Shown: in pieces, positions 1 through 6,605 of the stretch
Position numbering within the stretch: position 1 is the first letter of the stretch
How the letters are laid out: every line of letters starts with the position of its first letter
NCBI GenBank assembly: GCA_030045935.1
Contig: JASIEN010000330.1
Coordinates: forward strand, 1-8,370
Source of the DNA: Candidatus Sulfotelmatobacter sp.
GTDB taxonomy: Bacteria > Acidobacteriota > Terriglobia > Terriglobales > Acidobacteriaceae
Direction of reading: 5' to 3'
Length of the DNA: 8,370 nucleotides
Notes under the pieces: generated by a model
The model's database searches: none
What the model saw: the letters and a program-made list of their open reading frames with translations, nothing else
What the model was told of the DNA's origin: nothing
Made by a program: the position numbers and the translations under genes

Positions 1-1
1 G

Positions 2-445
2 AACCTGGTGCGCGTTTCTTCGATTTTCCCGCCCAATTGCAAAATGCTGACCCGTAAGGAAGGCGTGACGTATCTCAATCCTGGCGAGGTCGTTTTCGCC
101 GTGGTGGCGGAAAACTCCAGCAAAGAGCCGCATCGACTGTTGGCCTCTTCGATTGGCGTGGCGATTCCGGCCGATAAGAATACCTATGGGTATTTGAGCG
201 AGCACCACTCCTTTGGCGAAACCGAAGACGCGGCGGGCGAATATGCCGAAGAACTGGCGGCGGAGATGCTGGCGACCACGCTGAACGTCGAATTCGACCC
301 GGACCGTTCGTGGGATGAAAAAAAGCAGATTTACCGTCTGTCGAACAAGATCGTGCGGACGGCAAATGTTACGCAGTCGGCAGTGGGAGATAAGCGGGGA
401 TTGTGGACGACCGTGATTGCCTCGGCGGTGCTGATATTTGATTGA
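2..445 (+). CDS. pdaD: Pyruvoyl-dependent arginine decarboxylase, 5'-truncated by the window edge
   Basis: This enzyme decarboxylates arginine to agmatine in the cytoplasm, the first step of the agmatine route to putrescine. The frame is open to the left edge and reads NLVRVSSIFPP, so the GTG at 8 is an internal Val codon, not a start. In this family a proenzyme cleaves itself between two serines in a V/I-R-V/I-S-S-I-x-P-P motif, and the second serine becomes the pyruvoyl cofactor. Here those serines are codons 17-19 and 20-22. Nearly all of the beta chain is therefore off-window and the alpha chain is visible. Other family-like stretches are ASSIGVAIP, YGYLSEHH and the Glu/Ala-rich helix around 215-275. 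The neighbours speY, aguB and aguA support the polyamine role. The family call is firm from motifs; activity is inferred. Confidence 0.93.
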   Translation, partial: NLVRVSSIFPPNCKMLTRKEGVTYLNPGEVVFAVVAENSSKEPHRLLASSIGVAIPADKNTYGYLSEHHSFGETEDAAGEYAEELAAEMLATTLNVEFDPDRSWDEKKQIYRLSNKIVRTANVTQSAVGDKRGLWTTVIASAVLIFD

Positions 446-473
446 CTTGCAGCGTTGGCGGACCCCATTGCAT

Positions 474-495
474 AAAAACCACTACTGAAGTAGTG
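474..495 (-). terminator. Intrinsic terminator after speY
   Basis: Bases 480-495 form a perfect 6-bp stem (CACTAC/GTAGTG) with a 4-nt loop. Read on the minus strand the stem is followed at once by G and five T residues (the A run at 474-478). It lies about 45 nt past the stop of the deoxyhypusine synthase-like gene. On the plus strand the stem is followed by CCCTTTCC, a poor U tract, so it probably serves mainly the minus-strand transcript. It may also insulate the convergent decarboxylase gene. Confidence 0.6.
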
Positions 496-538
496 CCCTT
501 TCCAGTTGCTCGCCGGGAGAATTCTCAAGCGAACACCG

Positions 539-1690
539 CTATCTTTTCGCGACTGCGGTCTTCCCCTTGGCCGCTTTACTCCCCTTCTTATCGAGCCTTT
601 CAAAAACCGCCGCGGCAATCAAAGGCAGGCCGATAGTCGCGTCCACGAACACTTCGCCGAACATTCCGCCCTCAGCGGGAGGCACAAATTTTCCCCACGA
701 AATCGCCTCACTATAGGGACTTCCCGATAACCCTCCCCAATATACCGGCTCGGGGCAGATCCGCAGGCCATAGTGATACCGCTTGAGAGGAATATTCTCC
801 CCCAACCGCCGGTGACGCAGTTCGCAGAACGGCCCGAACTGCTGCGACCAGTTGCGGGGTACGCCGCCGCCGATGGTGATGATTCCCAGTTTTTTCTGCC
901 GCAGAAGTGTGGCGGCAAAATGTTCGAGATCGAGGAATGGATCAAAACGAATCTTGTGCCGGCCAGTCGATTCGCGCAACCGATTATTCAGAGCTGTATC
1001 AAGGCCCAATTCAGAATCGCTGAATGCGGGCACGAATACCGGTACGGCTTTCTCAAAGGCCGACTTTAAGATTCCCCGCTGATCTTTCATGTTCTGCGCC
1101 AGATATTCCCCAATGGCATGATTCAACTTGTAGGAGCACATCACCTCGTTGTGGTCCCAGCCTTCAAGAATGGCTGACATGACTTCTTCTACGTCATCGA
1201 GGTTCTGCTCGGGCTCGAGGGTGTCGTAAACCCGGTTATAGCCTTGCTCGTAAAGCTCTTCATCTGTTACTTCAGGGTTGTAACGGAAGTGAGCTCGGCC
1301 AGTCGCCTCAACCAGGCCGTGGGCCATGAGGGCACCGGTGGAAACTACGGCGTTCACGATGCCGCGATCGATGAGATCGGTGATAACCAGGCCCTGTTTC
1401 GCGACGGTCATTGCGCCTGACAAGGTCATTACAACGAAACACTCTTCGTCCCGAGCCATGGCTTCGAGCACGTCGGCGGCCTCGCCCAGCTGGCGGCCAG
1501 TGAAGGCTGTTTTCGCCATGGCGCGCACCAGGTCATCGATGGATTTGACCCTGCCGAGATCAAGCGGCTGAAGCGGGGTTAGCCGGTCTTCAATCGGATT
1601 GTGCAGATGACGGTCTTTCCCTTCGCCCGAATCGCCCGTATGTGCCTGTGCTTTGCCATGATGAGAGCTACCATGATTGCCGTTTTTCAT
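539..1690 (-). CDS. speY: Deoxyhypusine synthase-like protein (probable homospermidine biosynthesis, SpeY type)
   Basis: This 383-residue protein belongs to the deoxyhypusine synthase family, NAD-dependent enzymes that move the aminobutyl group of spermidine to a lysine or amine acceptor. The catalytic lysine signature SEAISWGK is present, with the lysine near residue 334. Other family-like segments are TLSGAMTVAKQG (about 89-100), VSTGALMAHGLVE (about 116-128) and ITIGGGVPRNW (about 271-281). Bacteria lack eIF5A, so members of this branch are thought to act on free polyamines, for example to make homospermidine. The exact reaction cannot be read from sequence. The ATG at 1690 is chosen because GGAGG sits 8 nt upstream; an in-frame TTG at 1705 would place that ribosome site inside the gene. 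The first 35 or so residues are Gly/His-rich and probably disordered. It is divergent from aguB. The symbol is the one I recall for this family. Confidence 0.88.
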   Translation of the reverse strand: MKNGNHGSSHHGKAQAHTGDSGEGKDRHLHNPIEDRLTPLQPLDLGRVKSIDDLVRAMAKTAFTGRQLGEAADVLEAMARDEECFVVMTLSGAMTVAKQGLVITDLIDRGIVNAVVSTGALMAHGLVEATGRAHFRYNPEVTDEELYEQGYNRVYDTLEPEQNLDDVEEVMSAILEGWDHNEVMCSYKLNHAIGEYLAQNMKDQRGILKSAFEKAVPVFVPAFSDSELGLDTALNNRLRESTGRHKIRFDPFLDLEHFAATLLRQKKLGIITIGGGVPRNWSQQFGPFCELRHRRLGENIPLKRYHYGLRICPEPVYWGGLSGSPYSEAISWGKFVPPAEGGMFGEVFVDATIGLPLIAAAVFERLDKKGSKAAKGKTAVAKR

Positions 1691-1698
1691 ACCGCTAT

Positions 1699-1703
1699 CC
1701 TCC
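1699..1703 (-). promoter_or_regulatory. Strong Shine-Dalgarno deciding the speY start
   Basis: The minus strand reads GGAGG, 8 nt before the ATG at 1690. This is the best ribosome binding site in the polyamine block and argues against the upstream TTG start at 1705. Confidence 0.75.
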
Positions 1704-1812
1704 AACTTCGACGAAAAGTCCCCCGAAGAAATACTCTACAGGAACCCCATGGCAGGCCGCCACGTCTTGTCAAGTGCTCGAAACTCGTACTTCACTCTCG
1801 GATGCTATATTG

Positions 1813-2739
1813 ATGACCGGAGATCAACCCTTGCCTCCTGATAAATTTCGTGTGGCTCTGGTGCAGATGTCATGCGGGCCGGAGCCGGAACAAAATCTGC
1901 AGAAGGCGCTCGAACGCGTGGCTGACGCCGCCGGGCGCGGCGCCAAAGTTGTGTGCCTACCGGAATTGTTTCAGACGCAATATTTCTGCCAGCGCGAAGA
2001 CGCTTCGCTGTTCGATTTGGCCGAGCCGATTCCTGGGCCCTCGAGCGAAAAACTCGCCGCCGCCGCGCGTCAGAATGCAGTCGTGCTCATCGCTTCATTA
2101 TTTGAGAAGAGGGCGCCCGGCATCTACCACAACACCGCCGTTGTTTTCGACGCTGACGGCTCGCTGCGCGGACTTTACCGCAAGATGCACATTCCGGATG
2201 ATCCACTCTATTACGAGAAGTATTACTTTACGCCCGGCGATCTCGGCTTTCGCGCCCTCGATACATACGTCGGCCGACTAGGAACGCTCGTGTGCTGGGA
2301 CCAATGGTTTCCGGAAGGCGCGCGGTTGACTGCGCTGCAAGGCGCGCAGATTCTGTTTTATCCCACGGCAATTGGCTGGCATCCTGCCGAGAAGGCCGAG
2401 TTTGGCGAGGCCCAGCATGATGCGTGGCGAACGATACAGCGTGCCCACGGTATCGCCAACGGAGTTTACGTTGCCGTCGTGAATCGCGTGGGATTTGAAA
2501 CGGGCAATGTTCGCGGCAAGTCTGCTCCGGGTCAGGGACTGGAATTCTGGGGCGGATCGTTCTTCTGCGATCCCTTTGGACGCGTGCTGGCTGAAGGCTC
2601 GCATGATCGCGAAGAGATCGTAGTCGGTGATGTGGACTTGAAGTCTCTTGAGGATATTCGACGCAACTGGCCGTTCTTGCGCGACCGCCGGATCGATGCT
2701 TATGCGCCGATTTCAAACCGACTGCTGGATTCACAATAA
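1813..2739 (+). CDS. aguB: N-carbamoylputrescine amidase
   Basis: This nitrilase-superfamily amidohydrolase converts N-carbamoylputrescine to putrescine, CO2 and ammonia in the cytoplasm, the last step of the agmatine route. The catalytic triad is visible: Glu51 in CLPELF, Lys124 in YRKMHIPDD and Cys161 in LVCWDQWFPE. The stretches KMHIPDDPLYYEKYYFTPGD and CWDQWFPEGAR are typical of AguB rather than other nitrilases. Length (308 residues) is normal. The frame is open upstream to 1642, but that extension is not protein-like. The ATG at 1813 has a poor ribosome site. A TTG at 1831, giving MPPDKFRVAL, is preceded by GGAG at 8-nt spacing and could be the true start. It sits 3 nt before aguA, so the two are surely one transcript, and it is divergent from speY. 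Confidence 0.94.
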   Translation: MTGDQPLPPDKFRVALVQMSCGPEPEQNLQKALERVADAAGRGAKVVCLPELFQTQYFCQREDASLFDLAEPIPGPSSEKLAAAARQNAVVLIASLFEKRAPGIYHNTAVVFDADGSLRGLYRKMHIPDDPLYYEKYYFTPGDLGFRALDTYVGRLGTLVCWDQWFPEGARLTALQGAQILFYPTAIGWHPAEKAEFGEAQHDAWRTIQRAHGIANGVYVAVVNRVGFETGNVRGKSAPGQGLEFWGGSFFCDPFGRVLAEGSHDREEIVVGDVDLKSLEDIRRNWPFLRDRRIDAYAPISNRLLDSQ

Positions 2740-2742
2740 CTG

Positions 2743-3870
2743 ATGCCTCGCCGAGTTAGTTCAAAGACACCATTAAGTGATGAGGTGTCTCCTTCTCTCG
2801 ACTGCTGTCCTCGCATGCCCGCCGAGTGGGAGCCGCATGAGGCTGCTTGGCTTGCGTGGCCGCACTACGAAGGCGACTGGCCGGGAAAGTTCGAACCGAT
2901 TCCATGGGTCTATGCGGAAATCGTTCGGAATTTGTCACAGCATGAGCGTGTCGAGTTGATAGTCAATGACGCGGTTGCAGAACGGCGCGCGCGAAAGCTG
3001 TTGGCTCGCGCCGATGCGCTATCGAGCAACGTGCGTTTTCATCGCTGGCGGACTGATCGCGTCTGGTTGCGCGATTCGGGATGTATCTTCGCAGTTAACA
3101 AGGGCCATGTGGAGACGAAGTCGCAGCAGCCTCTTGCCCTCATCTTCCGCTTTAATGCCTGGGCGAAATACTCCAACTACCGGCGTGATGAAAAAATCGG
3201 GACTTTGATGGCCGAAGCCGGTAGGGCAAAGGGAATTCGTCCCCTGTACTGCGAAAAACACGTTGTGCTTGAAGGCGGCTCGATCGACGTAAATGGGCAG
3301 GGCACCATCCTCACGACCGAAGAATGCCTGCTCAGCAAAGTTCAGCAGCGCAACCGAGGCATGAAGCGGCAAGACTATGAAAAACTTTTTGCCAACTACT
3401 TGGGCGCATCAAACGTGATTTGGCTCGGCAAAGGCATCGCGGGTGATGATACTCATGGCCATGTCGATGACCTCGCGCGGTTTGTGAATCCGGACACGGT
3501 CATAACGGTTGTCGAGCGCAATCGAAAAGACGCAAACTACGCGCCACAACGAGACAATCTTCGCCGTTTGAAAACCGCACGCGATCAAGATGGCAAGCCT
3601 TTGAACGTTGTCGAGATTCCAATGCCCGCGCCTGTGACTTTCGAAGGACGACGTCTGCCCGCGAGTTACGCGAATTTCTACATCGCGAATGGGGTCGTGC
3701 TCGTGCCTGTCTTTAACGATGCCAAAGACCGGGCTGCTCTCGACACGCTGGCCGATCTCTTCCCTTCTCGGAAAATTGTGCCGATCTACTCTGGCGATCT
3801 GGTCTGGGGTCTCGGCACCATGCACTGCATGACCCAGCAGCAGCCTGCGCGTTTGAAGCAACAGCTCTAG
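2743..3870 (+). CDS. aguA: Agmatine deiminase
   Basis: This member of the guanidino-group-modifying (peptidylarginine deiminase-like) superfamily hydrolyses agmatine to N-carbamoylputrescine and ammonia, feeding AguB encoded just upstream. Visible motifs are MPAEWEPHEAAWLAWP (25-40), WLRDSG with Asp111, LEGGSID with Glu177, GDDTHGHVDD with His240, and GLGTMHCMTQQQPA with the nucleophile Cys362. Length (375 residues) is normal. The ATG at 2743 leaves a 24-residue lead before the conserved MPAEWEPH. An in-frame ATG at 2815 starts exactly there and is a possible shorter start. The RDSG motif is followed by Cys where many relatives have Pro; I attach no functional meaning to this. Its stop lies 7 nt from the convergent nuoI stop. 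Confidence 0.95.
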   Translation: MPRRVSSKTPLSDEVSPSLDCCPRMPAEWEPHEAAWLAWPHYEGDWPGKFEPIPWVYAEIVRNLSQHERVELIVNDAVAERRARKLLARADALSSNVRFHRWRTDRVWLRDSGCIFAVNKGHVETKSQQPLALIFRFNAWAKYSNYRRDEKIGTLMAEAGRAKGIRPLYCEKHVVLEGGSIDVNGQGTILTTEECLLSKVQQRNRGMKRQDYEKLFANYLGASNVIWLGKGIAGDDTHGHVDDLARFVNPDTVITVVERNRKDANYAPQRDNLRRLKTARDQDGKPLNVVEIPMPAPVTFEGRRLPASYANFYIANGVVLVPVFNDAKDRAALDTLADLFPSRKIVPIYSGDLVWGLGTMHCMTQQQPARLKQQL

Positions 3871-3877
3871 CTTGAAG

Positions 3878-4339
3878 CTACTTCTTATACTGAGTGGGTT
3901 GCGGGCCTTTTTCCAGGGTTTCGCGGTCCCAAATCCAGCCTTCGCGGCTGTAGCTGGCGAGTTCGAAATCCTGCGTAAGTTCTAAAGCATCGACCGGGCA
4001 GGCGTCTTCGCAGAGGCCGCAAAACATGCAGCGGCTCAGATCGTAGGTAAAGTTGGTGAGTTCTTTGCGGCGGGTTTGCTCGTTGCGCGCGCTGGAGACA
4101 ACGATCAGATGTTCAGGGCAAGCCAGCGCGCACAGGTCGCAGGCAATGCACATGGTCTCATCGGTATCAGGGTTGACGTTCAGCCGCGGCGCACCACGAT
4201 AGCGCTCGGCAACCTGCGGACGCTGCAGCGGATACTGCTCGGTATAAATCTCTTTTGGGTCCTGGTAACGAAAAGTAACGCTCAATCCCTTAAGAAGGTC
4301 GACCAGTAGGATCTTACGGAGCAGGTTCGGCATCCCCAT
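3878..4339 (-). CDS. nuoI: NADH-quinone oxidoreductase subunit I (orphan locus)
   Basis: Subunit I of respiratory complex I carries two 4Fe-4S clusters (N6a, N6b) that pass electrons towards the quinone-binding module. Two ferredoxin motifs are intact: CIACDLCALACP (Cys64, 67, 70, 74) and CMFCGLCEDACP (Cys104, 107, 110, 114). The N-terminal region LLKGLSVTFRYQDPKEIYTEQYP is typical of NuoI. The 153-residue length fits bacterial forms. No start has a good ribosome site: ATG 4339 is used here, with ATG 4333 and GTG 4357 as alternatives. No other nuo gene is in the window, so it stands apart from its operon. It could be a second copy or a genuinely scattered subunit, and could also serve a NuoI-like ferredoxin role, but the full-length NuoI features favour complex I. 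Confidence 0.93.
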   Translation of the reverse strand: MGMPNLLRKILLVDLLKGLSVTFRYQDPKEIYTEQYPLQRPQVAERYRGAPRLNVNPDTDETMCIACDLCALACPEHLIVVSSARNEQTRRKELTNFTYDLSRCMFCGLCEDACPVDALELTQDFELASYSREGWIWDRETLEKGPQPTQYKK

Positions 4340-4500
4340 GACTAGAGAGCATACCACCTAGGAGTATCGGCTGCCAGCGCACCCACGAGCATGGGTATAC
4401 GTTTGCGCTTGATGTGCGTCAAAGCCTAAGAGCGCAGAATTCGCTGCGAAACTGGAACTTTTTCGGTCCCGCAAGCGTATTTATGGAACAAGAGGATGTC

Positions 4501-4656
4501 ATGCGAGCCTATCTCGCCAAAATGCCGCCGAGAGCGTTCATGGTGCTGACCATCACGGCGCTGGCGATCGCTTATCCGCTGGTGACGATCGTGTTGCCGG
4601 CAGTGGTACGTGCACTCCTGCCCGAGGCCGTACGCTCGGTCCTCCATATGCTGTGA
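4501..4656 (+). CDS. Possible small single-pass membrane protein (51 residues)
   Basis: I do not recognise this product. From the ATG at 4501 it encodes MRAYLAKMPPRAF, then a long hydrophobic stretch (about residues 13-40, TITALAIAYPLVTIVLPAVV) and a short tail ending in HML. AGAGGA at 4491-4496 lies 4 nt upstream, a credible ribosome site. The frame is open further up, with ATGs at 4483 and 4414, but without ribosome sites. It reads toward tadA with a 44-nt gap and is divergent from nuoI. One membrane helix, or a helical hairpin broken at the Pro residues, is plausible. With so short a frame, chance cannot be excluded. Confidence 0.42.
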   Translation: MRAYLAKMPPRAFMVLTITALAIAYPLVTIVLPAVVRALLPEAVRSVLHML

Positions 4657-4700
4657 GTCTGCGCCTGAAGTGGTACCCTGCTGCGTAGTTTCGTTTCCCT

Positions 4701-5171
4701 GTGTCAGCGAAAAACAACCAGGCCGGTGCTGACGAGCTTTGGATGGAAGAAGCTCTCCGCGCCGCTCAGCAGGCGGTACGCGCAGACGAGGTGCCCGTAG
4801 GTGCGGTGATCGTTTGCGGTGGGAGAATTGTGGGGCGAGGATGGAATCGCAATATCACCGATTGCGATCCAACCGCTCACGCTGAAATAGTCGCTCTACG
4901 CGCGGCGGGAGCAACCATGGGTAACCACCGCCTGGGCGAGTGCGATCTGTTTGCTACAATTGAGCCGTGCGCCATGTGTTGTGGGGCAATGGTGCAGGCG
5001 CGGATCAGGCGCCTGGTATATGGCGCGGATGATCCAAAAGCGGGCGCGGTGCGATCGGTCATGCAAGTGCTGAATCACCCTGGGCTGAACCATAGCGTGC
5101 AAGTGAGCGGCGGAGTCTTAGCCGGTCGCTGTGCAGAATTATTGCAAACGTTCTTTAAAAGTCGCCGCTAG
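4701..5171 (+). CDS. tadA: tRNA adenosine(34) deaminase
   Basis: TadA deaminates adenosine-34 of tRNA-Arg(ACG) to inosine, allowing wobble decoding of CGN codons. It is a cytidine-deaminase-fold zinc enzyme acting as a homodimer. The zinc and catalytic residues are visible: His60 and Glu62 in TAHAEIVALR, and Cys90 and Cys93 in PCAMCCGAM. VPVGAVIV (31-38) and VYGADDPKAGA (106-116) are typical of TadA, and the 156-residue length is normal. The GTG at 4701 is chosen because homologues have a short lead before the (W/F)M-x-EAL helix. The ATG at 4743 would begin inside that helix and is less likely. No clear ribosome site precedes either. Confidence 0.95.
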   Translation: MSAKNNQAGADELWMEEALRAAQQAVRADEVPVGAVIVCGGRIVGRGWNRNITDCDPTAHAEIVALRAAGATMGNHRLGECDLFATIEPCAMCCGAMVQARIRRLVYGADDPKAGAVRSVMQVLNHPGLNHSVQVSGGVLAGRCAELLQTFFKSRR

Positions 5172-5223
5172 CCGCAATAGCTGACCGTGCATTGCTTTTC
5201 GCGTGCCCACCAGGCTAAAGGAT

Positions 5224-5268
5224 TGTCATTCCGAGTCCCCGCGGAGTGGGGGCGAGGAACTCGCTTTT
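5224..5268 (+). repeat. REP-like intergenic repeat (acidobacterial type)
   Basis: The segment begins TTGTCATTCCGAG, has a CCCC/GGGG hairpin core (5237-5240 with 5248-5251, loop GCGGAGT), and ends GCGAGGAACTCGCTTTT. The outer bases TTCC (5229-5232) and GGAA (5256-5259) can also pair. I recall many intergenic elements of the form TTGTCATTCCGAGCG...GCGAGGAA in Acidobacteriota genomes, and this looks like a member. Only one copy is in the window, so repetition itself cannot be shown here. Confidence 0.45.
5252..5268 (+). terminator. Terminator-like hairpin downstream of tadA
   Basis: GCGAG (5252-5256), loop GAA and CTCGC (5260-5264) form a 5-bp GC-rich stem followed directly by TTTT (5265-5268). 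It lies about 80 nt past the tadA stop and 25 nt before the tRNA, so it would end the tadA transcript. It forms the right part of the REP-like element, so the element may double as a terminator. Confidence 0.5.
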
Positions 5269-5293
5269 CGCTGACGGTTGATGGCTGTTCTCC

Positions 5294-5383
5294 GGAGAGG
5301 TGCGTGAGTGGTTGAAACGATCCGCCTCGAAAGCGGACATACCTTAACGGGTATCGGGGGTTCGAATCCCTCCCTCTCCGCCA
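5294..5383 (+). tRNA. tRNA-Ser (anticodon CGA)
   Basis: The cloverleaf is complete. The acceptor stem GGAGAGG (5294-5300) pairs with CCTCTCC (5373-5379), with discriminator G5380 and an encoded CCA at 5381-5383. The anticodon stem TCCGC/GCGGA (5321-5325, 5333-5337) encloses loop CTCGAAA, with anticodon CGA at 5328-5330, reading UCG. A long variable arm around ATACC/GGTAT (about 5339-5354) marks a type II serine tRNA. The T stem GGGGG/CCCTC (5356-5360, 5368-5372) with one G-T pair encloses TTCGAAT. An integrase gene begins 70 nt later, so the tRNA is probably the integration target, left intact. Confidence 0.97.
5356..5383 (+). other. Probable attachment site in the tRNA-Ser 3' end
   Basis: Tyrosine recombinases encoded just downstream of a tRNA usually cross over in the T arm or 3' end of that tRNA, regenerating it from element-borne sequence. 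The int gene follows in the same orientation 70 nt after CCA. The core would lie somewhere in this T-arm/acceptor segment. Its direct repeat at the far end of the element is not in the window, so the exact limits cannot be seen. Confidence 0.4.
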
Positions 5384-5414
5384 TTACCTTTGTTATCTGG
5401 CACTTGCAACTTGG

Positions 5415-5433
5415 TGATACCTACACTGATACC
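5415..5433 (+). repeat. TGATACC direct repeat before the integrase
   Basis: TGATACC occurs at 5415-5421 and again at 5427-5433, 12 bp apart start to start (roughly one helical turn), between the tRNA end and the int start. This spacing suits a same-face protein site such as an integrase arm site or regulator operator. That role is inference, and two 7-bp copies can occur by chance. Confidence 0.35.
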
Positions 5434-5453
5434 AGAATCAGGAAGGATCACCA

Positions 5454-6602
5454 ATGGCCAACCGCCAAGTCAATCTCACCAAGCGAATCCAAACGCCGCA
5501 CGGGATGCGGTATTGCCCGGTAGTGCTGTCCGCGAATGGTCGCGTCAAGCCCGATTGTGTGCACGTGAACGGGCATGAGGAGCGGCATCCGGAAGGCGCG
5601 TACTACCTTGAATGGCGGGAAGGATCGAAACGAATCCGTCTTTCCGTCGGCAAAGACGCCCAGGATGCAGGTACTCGGCGGCTCCGAAAAGAAGCGGAAC
5701 TTAACGCGATCAACAATGGCGTTTCAGTTTTGCCAGAAAATGGCAACGGACATCGTTCACTCGCTGCGACCATTGCCGATTACCTGGACGAAGTAAAACT
5801 GACCAAGAAGCCAAAAACACTAGCTGCGTACACGACCGCTCTGGGATATTTCAGCGAATCTTGCCGAAAGATGAACCTGGAAGAGATCGAGCGTGGGGAC
5901 TTGCTCAAGTTCTCTGCTTTCCTTCGGGATGAAAAAGAACAATCACCGCGCAGTGTCTACAACAAATTCGAAAACGTCATGACCTTCCTCAAAGCGAAAG
6001 GCATTCGCGGCCTTGTAGACAAAAACGATTGGCCGCGCTTTGTCGAGGAAGAGCCCGAAGTCTATGAGCGGGAGGAACTGGACAAGCTCTTCAAGGTCTG
6101 CGATGTGGAAGAGGAGCTATGGTATAAGTTTTTCCTGATGACCGGGATGCGGGAGCAGGAGGTTATGCACTGTGCGTGGCCGGATGTGAATCTGGCCCGC
6201 TGCACGATTACCGTACGCTACAAGCCTGAATATGGCTTTAGTCCTAAGAACTACCGGGAGCGAGAAATCCCAATTCCGGCCAAGCTGGTAAAAAAGCTAA
6301 AGGCTTGGAAAGCGAAATCAGACAAAACTTGTGGACTAGTGTTCCCTACTGCGGGGTGTAAGCCGAAACTGGATTTTCTCGATTGCCTCAAGACCTGTGC
6401 GGAACGTGCGCAGCTAGATAAAGAGAACTTTTGGCTGCACAAATTTCGTTCCACATTTGCAACATGGTCGCTTTGGGCAGGGGTTGACCTGCGAACGGTC
6501 CAGCAGTGGCTTGGGCACTCTGATATGGAAAGCACCATGCGGTATTTGAAACCAAGCCGTAGCCAGCAAGTGCGTGAGAAGGTAAACCAGATTTTCCGAT
6601 AG
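5454..6602 (+). CDS. Tyrosine recombinase / tRNA-targeting site-specific integrase
   Basis: This 382-residue phage-type integrase would insert and excise the element at the tRNA-Ser gene. The full catalytic set is visible: Arg233 in TGMREQEV, Lys265 in the beta hairpin FSPKNYREREIPI, His329 and Arg332 in LHKFRSTFATW, His355 in LGHSD and nucleophile Tyr364 in MRYLKP. Residues about 1-95 form a lineage-specific N-terminal region (YYLEWREGSKRIRLSVG), probably arm-type DNA binding. Residues about 103-185 are the SAM-like core-binding domain. The ATG at 5454 has AAGGA 6 nt upstream. I recall similar integrases, with the same N-terminus, in Acidobacteriota. All key residues are intact, so the enzyme looks functional. 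It converges on the HTH gene with only 3 nt between the stop codons. Confidence 0.95.
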   Translation: MANRQVNLTKRIQTPHGMRYCPVVLSANGRVKPDCVHVNGHEERHPEGAYYLEWREGSKRIRLSVGKDAQDAGTRRLRKEAELNAINNGVSVLPENGNGHRSLAATIADYLDEVKLTKKPKTLAAYTTALGYFSESCRKMNLEEIERGDLLKFSAFLRDEKEQSPRSVYNKFENVMTFLKAKGIRGLVDKNDWPRFVEEEPEVYEREELDKLFKVCDVEEELWYKFFLMTGMREQEVMHCAWPDVNLARCTITVRYKPEYGFSPKNYREREIPIPAKLVKKLKAWKAKSDKTCGLVFPTAGCKPKLDFLDCLKTCAERAQLDKENFWLHKFRSTFATWSLWAGVDLRTVQQWLGHSDMESTMRYLKPSRSQQVREKVNQIFR

Positions 6603-6605
6603 TCA

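Noticed and set aside
8..445. GTG at 8 as the start of the arginine decarboxylase
   Set aside because: The frame continues to the left edge and the GTG encodes Val of the self-cleavage motif VRVSS; the beta chain must precede it.
1768..1773. Minus-strand TTGACA as the speY -35 box
   Set aside because: No acceptable -10 box lies 16-18 nt downstream; the sequence there is ATGGGG.
1642..1812. Upstream extension of aguB to an ATG at 1642
   Set aside because: It runs through the divergent region and the 5' end of speY, with residues unlike any AguB N-terminus.
2228..3861. Long minus-strand frames opposite aguB and aguA (for example 2228-2734 and 3409-3861)
   Set aside because: They are antisense to confidently identified enzymes, lack motifs and are the frames expected opposite GC-rich genes.
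4454..4482. GGAACTT resembling an extracytoplasmic sigma -35 before the small membrane frame
   Set aside because: No matching -10 motif at suitable spacing; a single 7-mer is not enough.
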